DNA from: Novosphingopyxis sp965218915
GTDB taxonomy: Bacteria; Pseudomonadota; Alphaproteobacteria; Sphingomonadales; Sphingomonadaceae
Direction: 5' to 3'
Length of the DNA: 64,000 nucleotides
Assembly: GCF_965218915.1 (NCBI RefSeq)
Contig: NZ_OZ244708.1
Location: 2,418,001-2,482,000 of the forward strand
The notes under the pieces were generated by a model that ran no database searches, was not told where the DNA came from, and saw only the letters and a list, made by a program, of their open reading frames with translations. Each line of letters starts with the position of its first letter. Position 1 is the stretch's first letter. Positions 54,369 to 62,284 of the stretch are shown here, piece after piece. The translations under genes and the position numbers were made by a program.

Positions 54369-55097
54369 GCCGCCGCGCCAGATTTTTACCGGTGTTTCGT
54401 CTTTCAGACTGCGCGTTGGGCAAGCCGCAGCACGAAACTTCAACCCCAGACACAGCCTGACCTCGGTCAACCAGCCGCGTTCGTTGAGCTGCAATCGTAC
54501 CGCATCGGCCGCCAGTCCCGGATTGGCATCGGCGATCGCCCCACGCACAGCGGCGGCGGTCGGTTCGCTGCGGCTCAGCCGGTCCATGTCGGGAAAGATC
54601 AGCGCATCGAACAACACGCGCGAGGCCCGGAAATAGGCGCCTGGCGTACGCGTCATGCAGCTGCCATGCCTGGCCCATTCATGGTTCATCAGGCTGACCG
54701 ACGGCGTGCGGCAGATATTGGCGCGCAAGGTCTTTGGCGGCACCGCATCGACCGAGCGGCAATATTGCGGCCACAGTGCCTGCCCGCGTCCTTCCGGCCA
54801 GAGCCCGTGCAGCGTGAAGCCGAAATCGCCGATCCGCGCCGCCGAGCATTGCAGCGCGTCGCGCGCGCTCGACTGGCGGAGGCGGCAATATTCGGGCGAC
54901 CAGATCAGCGCGAGCGTGTAACCGCCCAGCGCAACGCGGCGGACCGGCTCATTCGACGCGCGCGGCGCGGCCTCGCTGCGCGGGAGCGTGACCGGCGGCC
55001 GGCACTGCCAGCCCTGTGCAAACGCGGGCGCGGCGGTCAGCAAAGCGGCGGCGGCCGGCACCAGACCGGCGAGGCCGATCGCGCAGCCCGGGCGCAT
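54366..55097 (-). CDS. Ribonuclease T2 family protein, secreted
   Basis: 243 residues. The signal peptide (AIGLAGLVPAAAALLTAAPA, then FAQ) gives periplasmic or external location. Both active-site segments are intact: FTLHGLWP (94-101) and HEWARHGSC (139-147), with catalytic His97, Glu140 and His144. Cysteines in pairs suit disulfides. RNase T2 cleaves RNA to 2',3'-cyclic nucleotides. It abuts the small membrane-protein gene upstream with no gap and closes a row that starts with nadA. Confidence 0.92.
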   Translation of the reverse strand: MRPGCAIGLAGLVPAAAALLTAAPAFAQGWQCRPPVTLPRSEAAPRASNEPVRRVALGGYTLALIWSPEYCRLRQSSARDALQCSAARIGDFGFTLHGLWPEGRGQALWPQYCRSVDAVPPKTLRANICRTPSVSLMNHEWARHGSCMTRTPGAYFRASRVLFDALIFPDMDRLSRSEPTAAAVRGAIADANPGLAADAVRLQLNERGWLTEVRLCLGLKFRAAACPTRSLKDETPVKIWRGG

Positions 55098-55529
55098 CTA
55101 TTCGAAGGTTTCGTTCAGCGTTTCCGGATCGTCATTACCGTACCCGGCGAACCAGAGACGCGCGTCGGGCATGAACAGAAAGATCACCGCGGTGACGCTC
55201 AACAGGAGCGAGAGCAGGCCGATACCTTTGACCAGGCTGAACGCGCCGACGAAAAAGGCGGGTAGCCCGATCAGGCCGAACAAGGTGAACACGACCACGA
55301 TCCACTTGGCGATATTGCTCGCCCGGCGCGCGACGAAATACCAGAGCAGCAGCGAGATTGCGTAGGCCACGACGAGGATCGCGATCAATATCATCGGGCT
55401 CAGCGCGGCACCCGCGCCAGCCTGAAATTGCTCGAGCGTGACGTCCCAGTTGAAAATCGTTCCGACCGCCCCGACGATCAGGTTGGCCAGATACGCGATT
55501 TCGAACTTCTTGATCGATGCAGGACGCAT
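55098..55529 (-). CDS. Small polytopic membrane protein, unrecognised
   Basis: 143 residues from the ATG at 55529. Four hydrophobic segments: IAYLANLIVGAVGTIFNW; MILIAILVVAYAISLLLWYF; KWIVVVFTLFGLIGLPAFF; IGLLSLLLSVTAVIFLFMPD. The C-terminus is acidic (GYGNDDPETLNETFE). No family recognised by eye. It sits between nadC and RNase T2 on the same strand with gaps of 53 and 0 bases, so is likely co-expressed. Confidence 0.75.
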   Translation of the reverse strand: MRPASIKKFEIAYLANLIVGAVGTIFNWDVTLEQFQAGAGAALSPMILIAILVVAYAISLLLWYFVARRASNIAKWIVVVFTLFGLIGLPAFFVGAFSLVKGIGLLSLLLSVTAVIFLFMPDARLWFAGYGNDDPETLNETFE

Positions 55530-55582
55530 ATGGCCCCCCCTGTTTCCCTGACGCGCCTGCCTGCCCCGAAACCCCCAGGCAA

Positions 55583-56419
55583 TCAAGCCGCCGCGTAATC
55601 GAGCCCGATATCGGCGGCCGGTGCGGATTGGGTGAGCCGCCCGACCGAAATGTAAGTCACGCCCGTTGCCGCCTTGGCGCGGATCGTCTCCAGCGTGACG
55701 CCGCCCGAGGCTTCGGTCGCCACGCGGCCATCGACCAGCGCCGCCGCCTCGCGCAGCGCGCCCACGTCCATATTGTCGAGCAGCAGATGCGTGGCGCCGG
55801 CGTCCAGCGCGGGCGCGATCTGGTCGATCCGGTCGACCTCGACGATGATATCCGCGATCCCGGCATCGACCGCGCGTTTCACCGCGGTCGCCACGCCGCC
55901 CGCCACCGCGACATGATTGTCCTTGATCATCGCCGCGTCCCACAGCCCCATGCGGTGGTTGCGCGCGCCGCCCGTGCGCGTGGCGTATTTCTCTAGCGCG
56001 CGCAGGCCGGGGATGGTCTTGCGCGTATCGAGCAGGATGCAGCCGGTGCCCGCGATCGCATCGACATAGGCCCGCGTCATCGTGGCGATGCCGGTGAGGT
56101 GCTGCAATGTGTTGAGCGCGGACCGTTCGGCGGTCAGCATCGCGCGCGCCTTGCCGGTCAGATAGAGCAGATCGGTGCCAGCGGGCACATGCGCGCCGTC
56201 CTCGACCTGGCGTTCCAGCACGACGTCAGGATCGAGCCGCCGGAAGAACGCCTCGGCAATGGCCATGCCCGCAACCACCGCATCGTCCCGGCTGTCCATC
56301 GCCGCGCGAAAGCGGGTATCGGCGGGAATCACGGCTTCGGACGTGACATCGCTCCTGCCGAGCAAATCCTCCTCCAAGACAGCGGTCACGAAGGTGTCGA
56401 GGTTGAAATTGTCGATCAT
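55583..56419 (-). CDS. nadC: Nicotinate-nucleotide pyrophosphorylase (quinolinate phosphoribosyltransferase)
   Basis: 278 residues. LDTRKTIPGLRALEKYATRT, then GGARNHRMGLWDAAMIKDNH is the NadC signature; VEVDRIDQIAPALDAGATHL and ASGGVTLETIRAKAATGVTY follow. Joins quinolinate and PRPP to make nicotinate mononucleotide in NAD synthesis. It lies two genes downstream of nadA. Confidence 0.97.
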   Translation of the reverse strand: MIDNFNLDTFVTAVLEEDLLGRSDVTSEAVIPADTRFRAAMDSRDDAVVAGMAIAEAFFRRLDPDVVLERQVEDGAHVPAGTDLLYLTGKARAMLTAERSALNTLQHLTGIATMTRAYVDAIAGTGCILLDTRKTIPGLRALEKYATRTGGARNHRMGLWDAAMIKDNHVAVAGGVATAVKRAVDAGIADIIVEVDRIDQIAPALDAGATHLLLDNMDVGALREAAALVDGRVATEASGGVTLETIRAKAATGVTYISVGRLTQSAPAADIGLDYAAA

Positions 56420-56430
56420 GTTCGCGGGGT

Positions 56431-57741
56431 CTAGCCGCCTGCACCGGCTGTATCAACGGCGGCGGCGGCCAGCGCCTTGTCATAGGCCGCGCGCAGTTCG
56501 ATCCGGTCGCGTTCCAGCTCGGCATGGATGAGCGCATGATCGCGCATCTCACGCGCCCAGCGGACGATCGTCTCGCGTACCGATGGCAACACGTCCTCGG
56601 CCGGATGCAGCGCGGCAGCGCGGCCGTATATTTCGATCATGCGGATGGCGACGCTGGGATAGGTCGCCGCGGCCTCGCGAAATGCGGAAAGCGGATGGCC
56701 GAACAGCCCTTTGAACTCATGATCGACCAGATAGAGGCGCCCGCCTATCCAGCCGGGAGGACGGGCGTCCCTGGCCTGCGCCGCCAGGATCAGGCCCAGC
56801 CGGTCGCAGCAGGCAAGTCCGGTATAGAAATCATTAACTGCGGGCGACAAGGCGCGCGCGGCGATCTCGACCAGCAGCCTGATCTGGAACACCACGCCCT
56901 GCGCGTTGGCGCGAAAATCGCCATAGGAGTATTGGCGCGCGATCAGCGCGCAGCTTTCCGGATCGCAGCCGTCCTCGAACCGGCCGAGCTGCTCCCCCTT
57001 CATGACATAGCGGCCGACGCCGACATCGAGCCGCAGACGCTGCCCGCGCCGCACCGCTTGTTCGAGTATCTCGTCGAAATCGATCCCCTCGATATAACCC
57101 TCGCGCCGCGCCAGGAACGACGGCCCAGTGAAATCGGGCGCATCGCCGGGTTCGGTCTCTTGGAAGAAACTGAGGTCCTCGCTGCCCTCCTCCCCCAGCC
57201 GGGCGATCGCGGTGTCGACGTGGATCGCGCGGCCCAGATCGTGCAGCGCCGCCGCCAGCCAGCCGATCACCACTATGGTGTAACCGAGCAGCGCGGTCAG
57301 CGTGCCACGCGCGACCGGTGCCCCGCTGGCGTCCGGATCGATCGCCCACAGCGTCACGAGCGACCAGCCCAGCCCGCCCAGCAACAGCCCCAGCGTGAAG
57401 CGCGTCACGCCGCGCCCGATCCACCGGTCGATCAGCCGCACGCCGAGATTGCTCGCCGCGATCGTGAGCACCAGCAGCGTGATCGAGAAATAGAGCGTGA
57501 CCAGCGCCGCGTGCAGCCCGACCAACACGCTCGCCAGCGCCTGTGCGCTCTTGCCCGCCATCGCCAACGGCCAGTCCTGCTCGCCGATCCGGGCGGACAG
57601 CCCGGTGGCATCGAAATGCAGCAGCAGCCCGGCCAGCAAGATCGCGGCTGTCAGAATGAGCGCGGGCAGGAACCAGAAGCTGCCCAGCACCAGCGCGATC
57701 AGCCAGCGGATCGGGGAGCGGCTCGGGTTCCTCATCCGCAT
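56431..57741 (-). CDS. DUF2254 membrane protein (second copy)
   Basis: 436 residues. Four N-terminal membrane helices (LIALVLGSFWFLPALILTAA; ALVTLYFSITLLVLTIAASN; FTLGLLLGGLGWSLVTLWAI; ALLGYTIVVIGWLAAALHDL), then a soluble domain with REGYIEGIDFDEILEQAVRR, RLRLDVGVGRYVMKGEQLG and LVEIAARALSPAVNDFYTGL. The RKGYI-D--L and ALSPA-ND motifs define DUF2254. Paralog of the gene just upstream (5-base gap). Function unknown. Confidence 0.88.
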   Translation of the reverse strand: MRMRNPSRSPIRWLIALVLGSFWFLPALILTAAILLAGLLLHFDATGLSARIGEQDWPLAMAGKSAQALASVLVGLHAALVTLYFSITLLVLTIAASNLGVRLIDRWIGRGVTRFTLGLLLGGLGWSLVTLWAIDPDASGAPVARGTLTALLGYTIVVIGWLAAALHDLGRAIHVDTAIARLGEEGSEDLSFFQETEPGDAPDFTGPSFLARREGYIEGIDFDEILEQAVRRGQRLRLDVGVGRYVMKGEQLGRFEDGCDPESCALIARQYSYGDFRANAQGVVFQIRLLVEIAARALSPAVNDFYTGLACCDRLGLILAAQARDARPPGWIGGRLYLVDHEFKGLFGHPLSAFREAAATYPSVAIRMIEIYGRAAALHPAEDVLPSVRETIVRWAREMRDHALIHAELERDRIELRAAYDKALAAAAVDTAGAGG

Positions 57742-57746
57742 GGCGA

Positions 57747-59093
57747 TCAGGCCAGATCGTGACCGCTGGTGCTGCCGAACGGCGGGCGGCGTTCATTGTC
57801 CAGCAGCGCGACGCTGCGCTTTTCGAGCTCGTAGAGCGCCGGGCCTTTCAGCGCCTCGCGCGCCTGTTCGATCAGGCGGCGCACCTGCATCCGGCACGGT
57901 TCGTCGCGCCCGTGCCGGTGGGCCATCAGCATGACCGACCCCATCGCATCGACGAACAGCTTTGCGGCGAGATCGTTCGCCGCCGCGCTGGCACGGAGCG
58001 AACCGAAGCTGCGCTGCACATAATGGTCAAAATCGTCGGCCAGGCAATAGACGCCGTCCTCGCCATATTGGCGGCCGTCCGCGTCCCGGTCCAGATCGCG
58101 GTCGGCGAGCGAGGTCAGTACCGCCGAAAGCCAATGCATGCAGGTGATCGCGGTGAACGGATCGTTGATCCCGGGAGACAGCGCGCGCAGACCGATCTCG
58201 ACCAGTTCGTCGATCGCGAACTCGATGTCTTGCGACTGCGTGCGGCTGGTCCCCACGGCAAAGGCGCTGCGCAGCGAACCCGGGATATCCTCGCCGATCG
58301 TCCCCTCGACCCAGAGCAGCGCCACGCCGGGATGGACGAAATCGCCCGCGCGCACGGCCAGCCGCACCGTCGCACCCTGGCGCTCTGCGATCCGGCCGAG
58401 CGTATCGTAATCGATCACCTCGATATAACCGGTCTTGCGACTTGAGACCGCCTCGCCGATGCGCACGTCGCGGTCGATCCAGTCGGCCCCGTCATGCGGG
58501 TCCGGATAGCGCTTTTCGATCGCCTTGATGGCATTGCGCCCGATGTCCGCGACGACATGGTTGATCTGGATGCTGTGGGGCACGTGGTGGAGGAAATAGA
58601 CCAGCACCGCGACCGACATCAGCGATAGCGCGAGCGCCACCAACATCGAGATCTGCGGTACGAATTCGCCGGTGGGCGTGCCGAACAGACCGGTATTGTC
58701 GGGCAGCCGGATGATGCGCAGGATCATCAGCGAATAGACGAAGGTGGCGATGAAAATGCCCAGCGTGAACTGGTTGCCGCGGTCGTTCATGAAATTTGTG
58801 AGCAGGCGCGGGCCATAGCTGCCCGAGGCATAGACCACCGCGGCGATGGTGATCGAAAACACCGTGCCGGCCACGCCGATGGTCGAGCCTGCGATCGTGG
58901 ACAGCAGCGAGCGAGCGCCTTCCGGCTTGGTCGCGCGAATGAAGCTTATCCGATCGGTCCAGTTGCTGCCGATCCTCATGTCGATCCACCAGGTCAGGAT
59001 CGACAGCACCAGTGCGGACAGCGTCAGCAACGCCGGCAGAAACCAGTAGCTGCCGCGCAAATTGATCGCCGTATGGCGAAGCCACGCACGCAT
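57747..59093 (-). CDS. DUF2254 membrane protein (first copy)
   Basis: 448 residues. N-terminal helices include LRGSYWFLPALLTLSALVLS and STIGVAGTVFSITIAAVVYA. The soluble part has SRKTGYIEVIDYDTLGRIAE, TVRLAVRAGDFVHPGVALLW, and LVEIGLRALSPGINDPFTAI, the standard DUF2254 blocks. It retains the canonical SPGINDP motif, which the second copy alters to SPAVNDF. Lies 23 bases after nadA. Possibly an ion-channel-like protein; nothing firm is known. Confidence 0.9.
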   Translation of the reverse strand: MRAWLRHTAINLRGSYWFLPALLTLSALVLSILTWWIDMRIGSNWTDRISFIRATKPEGARSLLSTIAGSTIGVAGTVFSITIAAVVYASGSYGPRLLTNFMNDRGNQFTLGIFIATFVYSLMILRIIRLPDNTGLFGTPTGEFVPQISMLVALALSLMSVAVLVYFLHHVPHSIQINHVVADIGRNAIKAIEKRYPDPHDGADWIDRDVRIGEAVSSRKTGYIEVIDYDTLGRIAERQGATVRLAVRAGDFVHPGVALLWVEGTIGEDIPGSLRSAFAVGTSRTQSQDIEFAIDELVEIGLRALSPGINDPFTAITCMHWLSAVLTSLADRDLDRDADGRQYGEDGVYCLADDFDHYVQRSFGSLRASAAANDLAAKLFVDAMGSVMLMAHRHGRDEPCRMQVRRLIEQAREALKGPALYELEKRSVALLDNERRPPFGSTSGHDLA

Positions 59094-59116
59094 CGCTCTG
59101 CCCCCTCAGGCCCGTC

Positions 59117-60136
59117 TCAGCCCTGCGGCGCCGGCTGAAGGCCCATGGCGCCGAGATCGCCCTTACCGACGGTGCCGCTCGCCATTTCGAGCATCCGGTC
59201 GAGACTTTTCTTCGCCTTCAGCCGCATATCCTCGTCCAGCTCGATCGCGGGCTTCAGGTCGCGCAGCGCCACATACAGCTTTTCCAGCGTGTTCAGCGCC
59301 ATATAGGGGCAGATATTGCAGTTGCAGTTGCCGTCCGCGCCGGGCGCGCCGATGAAGGTCTTGCCGGGCACCGCCTTTTCCATCTGATGAATGATATGCG
59401 GTTCGGTCGCCACGATCACCGTGTCGCTGTCCGTTTCCTTGCAAAATTGCAGGATCGAGCTGGTCGAGCCGACATGGTCGGCATGTTCGATGATCGTCGG
59501 CGGACATTCGGGATGCGCGGCGATCGGCGCGCCGGGATGCTGCGCCTTCAGCTTCAAGAGCTCGGTCTCGCTGAACGCCTCGTGGACGATGCACACGCCC
59601 GGCCACAGCAGCATGTCGCGGCCGAACTTGCGGTTGAGATAGCCGCCCAGATGGCGGTCCGGCCCGAAGATAATCTTCTGGCTTTCGGGAATTTGCTGGA
59701 TGATCGTTTCGGCGCTGCTGCTGGTGACGATCACGTCCGACAGCGCCTTCACCGCGGCCGAGCAATTGATGTAGGTGAGCGCGATATGATCGGGATGCTG
59801 GCGGCGGAATTCGGCGAACTTTTCGGGCGGGCAGCTGTCCTCCAGGCTGCAACCGGCGTTCATGTCCGGCAGGATCACGGTCTTTTCGGGCGAGAGGATC
59901 TTGGCCGTCTCGGCCATGAACTTGACGCCGCAAAAGGCGATGACGTCGGCGTCGGTTTCCGCGGCCTTTTTCGATAATTCCAGCGAATCGCCGACGAAAT
60001 CGGCGAGGTCCTGGATTTCGGGCTTCTGATAATAATGCGCGAGGATGACGGCGTTGCGATCGGTGCGCAGCCGATCGATCTCGGCGCGGATGTCCACGCC
60101 GACGAAACTCTCGCGCGGCTTTGTCAGTGCGTTCAT
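59117..60136 (-). CDS. nadA: Quinolinate synthase A
   Basis: 339 residues. The iron-sulfur cysteines are visible in MNAGCSLEDSCPPEKFAEFR, AHPECPPTIIEHADHVGSTS and NCNCNICPYMALNTLEKLYV. NAVILAHYYQKPEIQDLADF opens the protein as usual. Condenses iminoaspartate with DHAP to quinolinate. First gene of the leftward nadA-DUF2254-DUF2254-nadC row. nadB (aspartate oxidase), its usual partner, is not in this window. Confidence 0.97.
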   Translation of the reverse strand: MNALTKPRESFVGVDIRAEIDRLRTDRNAVILAHYYQKPEIQDLADFVGDSLELSKKAAETDADVIAFCGVKFMAETAKILSPEKTVILPDMNAGCSLEDSCPPEKFAEFRRQHPDHIALTYINCSAAVKALSDVIVTSSSAETIIQQIPESQKIIFGPDRHLGGYLNRKFGRDMLLWPGVCIVHEAFSETELLKLKAQHPGAPIAAHPECPPTIIEHADHVGSTSSILQFCKETDSDTVIVATEPHIIHQMEKAVPGKTFIGAPGADGNCNCNICPYMALNTLEKLYVALRDLKPAIELDEDMRLKAKKSLDRMLEMASGTVGKGDLGAMGLQPAPQG

Positions 60137-60228
60137 GAATTGCCCTTTCGCTGAAACAACATGTGAGCGCCGAAACGCGTTCCATCAAGGCTTTGCGGGA
60201 TGCGCAAGACCAGAAACGCAAGCTTCAA

Positions 60229-60330
60229 GAACCGTTCGTGCCGAGCCTGTCGAAGCACTGTCTTTCTTCCATCACCCCGCTTGCGGAAACAGGACAGCCC
60301 TTCGACAAGCTCAGGGCGAACGGGTGTCGG
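60229..60330. repeat. Dispersed intergenic hairpin repeat (family E)
   Basis: CGTTCGTGCCGAGCCTGTCG at the left and CGACAAGCTCAGGGCGAACG at the right form complementary arms. A half copy is at 43869-43895. The 227-base gap it occupies (60137-60363) holds no gene. Confidence 0.7.
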
Positions 60331-60363
60331 GTGTCGGGTGTGACCAAAAGCTGTTGTCTTGGC

Positions 60364-61092
60364 CTAACGCGCCTGTTGTCGTTCGCGGATCACATCCTCG
60401 GGTCGGCGGCTCAGGTCCACCGCGTCGCGCGCCTGGGCATTCCGCTCGATCGGAAAGGTCACCACCACCCTCGCATCGCCATAGCCCAGCGTGTCCAGCG
60501 GCAGGCGCATCGTGCGTCCCACCACGCCCCGCGCCTTTTCACGCGCCTGCGCCAGCCGCTCGGGCGATTGCGCCTCGCGCGCCACCTTTGCCGCGGCGCC
60601 CGCCGACGTCCGCTGGCTGAGCTGCTCGGCCGCCTCGCGCGTGACGATCAGGCCGTTGGTCCGCACCAGCGAGCGGCGGCTCTCGTCGATATTCGCCCGT
60701 TCCACCGCGACATCCGGCGCGTTGACGATCAGCGTGCGCGATCCTTCCACCCATTCGAGATCGCCGGGCCCGACTTTCGAAAGATCGACATAATAGCCGA
60801 CGCTGTACGGCATCTTGACGACCTGGTTCGATTTCAGCAGCCCGAAACCGCGCACATCCTCGGCATTGGCCTGCACCGTACCGCTGAGCTCGGCCACCTT
60901 CAACTGGCTGACCCCGGACATCCGCGCCGAGATCAAACGGGTGATGGCCGCGCCATTGTCCTCCTCGGTCACCGCATAACGCTCGGTATAATTGCTCCAC
61001 AGCAGCCAGACGAGCAGCGCCGCGCAGATAGCCAGAAACCCAATGATCGCGGGACGGAACCAAGGCGCGTTGGTGTTTATCCTTGGCTCCAT
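60364..61092 (-). CDS. DUF4230 membrane-anchored protein
   Basis: 242 residues from the ATG at 61092, which overlaps the upstream gene by 16 bases. One N-terminal membrane helix (PAIIGFLAICAALLVWLLWS). The outer domain has KVAELSGTVQANAEDVRGFG, then YSVGYYVDLSKVGPGDLEWV, SRTLIVNAPDVAV, as in DUF4230. The C-terminal half is helical with an Arg/Glu-rich tail. Function unknown. Confidence 0.78.
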   Translation of the reverse strand: MEPRINTNAPWFRPAIIGFLAICAALLVWLLWSNYTERYAVTEEDNGAAITRLISARMSGVSQLKVAELSGTVQANAEDVRGFGLLKSNQVVKMPYSVGYYVDLSKVGPGDLEWVEGSRTLIVNAPDVAVERANIDESRRSLVRTNGLIVTREAAEQLSQRTSAGAAAKVAREAQSPERLAQAREKARGVVGRTMRLPLDTLGYGDARVVVTFPIERNAQARDAVDLSRRPEDVIRERQQAR

Positions 61093-61946
61093 GATTGCCC
61101 TTCCGAACCCGTCGCCAGCCCACGCTTCTCCAGATCGATCAGATGCGCCAGCACCGATCGCTCGGCGGCGCCGTGGAGCCGCGGATCGAGGCCCTTGTAC
61201 ATGATATCGACCATCGCCGGCACGCGCTCCGGACCTTGCTCCAGCAGCGTGAGAATCTGTTTCTCGCGCGCCTTGCGGTGGCCCATCATGCCGCGCACCA
61301 GCTGGCGCGGTTTCTCCGCGGCGGGGCCGTGGGCGGGATAGTAGATCCGGTCGTCCCGGTCGTAGAGCCGCTTCAGGCTGGCCATATAATCGCCCATGTC
61401 GCCGTCGGGCGGGCTGACCACGCTGGTCGACCATTTCATCACATGATCGCCGGTGAACAGCGCGCCGGTTTCGGTGAGCGCGAAGCACAGGTGGTTCGAC
61501 GTATGCCCGGGCGTCGCCACCGCCTCCAACGTCCAGCCATCGCCCGATATGATATCGCCGTCGGCCATCACCCGATCCGGCGCATAATCGGGATCAAAGG
61601 CGGCGTCGGCGCGCGGCCCGTCGTCGGCCAGCACCAGCGGCGCGCAGCCCATGATCGCCGCGCCGGTGCAGGCGGCAAGCGGGCGCGAGCCGGGGCTGTG
61701 ATCGCGGTGGGTGTGTGTGCACAGGATCGCCGAGACCTCGGCATCCCCCACCGCGCGCAGGATCGCGTCGATATGCGCTTCGTCCGCAGGGCCGGGATCG
61801 ATCACCGCGATGTCGCCGCCCGCGCCGACCAGCCAGGTCTGGGTTCCGGTGAAGGTGTAAGGCGAGGGATTGGGCGCGAGCACGCGGCGGACCAGCGGTT
61901 CGAGCCGCTCGGTCTCGCCGGCGTGGATGCTGTCGGGCCATGTCAT
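61077..61946 (-). CDS. Metallo-beta-lactamase-fold hydrolase, LACTB2-like
   Basis: 289 residues from the ATG at 61946. Metal site THTHRDHSPGS (HxHxDH), TPGHTSNHLCF and FTGDHVM are intact. The C-terminal winged-helix part (QILTLLEQGPERVPAMVDIM, then RSVLAHLIDLEKRGL) is that of LACTB2-type enzymes, which include an endoribonuclease. Substrate not known. Overlaps the DUF4230 gene. Confidence 0.88.
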   Translation of the reverse strand: MTWPDSIHAGETERLEPLVRRVLAPNPSPYTFTGTQTWLVGAGGDIAVIDPGPADEAHIDAILRAVGDAEVSAILCTHTHRDHSPGSRPLAACTGAAIMGCAPLVLADDGPRADAAFDPDYAPDRVMADGDIISGDGWTLEAVATPGHTSNHLCFALTETGALFTGDHVMKWSTSVVSPPDGDMGDYMASLKRLYDRDDRIYYPAHGPAAEKPRQLVRGMMGHRKAREKQILTLLEQGPERVPAMVDIMYKGLDPRLHGAAERSVLAHLIDLEKRGLATGSEGQSWSQG

Positions 61947-62051
61947 AGCGCCGATGTGGCAGTTAAGGCGCGCGAACGGAAGGCATGGCGCGGAAAAAGA
62001 CGCGCCTGTTGCAAAAGGCAGCGATCGTTTCAGCCGACCCGGCTGCCAAAC

Positions 62052-62129
62052 ATCGCCCCAGCGAAAGCTGGGATCTCGGGTCGGATCGCTTTGACGCCAG
62101 AGATGCCAGCTTTCGCTGGCATGACGAAA
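62052..62129. repeat. Dispersed intergenic hairpin repeat (family B copy)
   Basis: CCCAGCGAAAGCTGGG, then GACGCCAGAGATGCCAGCTT and TCGCTGGCATGACG. Nearly identical over 70 bases to 43976-44047. Confidence 0.8.
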
Positions 62130-62268
62130 CAGGCACATGCATCAGGGGGTGATGCCCATAAACGCAACCGGCTACAGCACTTGGAACTGTCGGTCGATTT
62201 TACACTCTGTCGCCCGAAAACCGAAACTTAACCATCCAAGCCCATAATTTCATGCGCCAATCGAAAAC

Positions 62269-62284
62269 TGGCACGATCACTGCT
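62269..62284 (+). promoter_or_regulatory. Orphan sigma-54-like promoter
   Basis: TGGCACG-ATCA-CTGCT, one mismatch to the consensus, with the same GAAAACTGGCACG context as the flagellar promoters. It points right, into the 3' end of the oppositely oriented glycosyltransferase gene, and no plus-strand gene follows. Confidence 0.45.
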
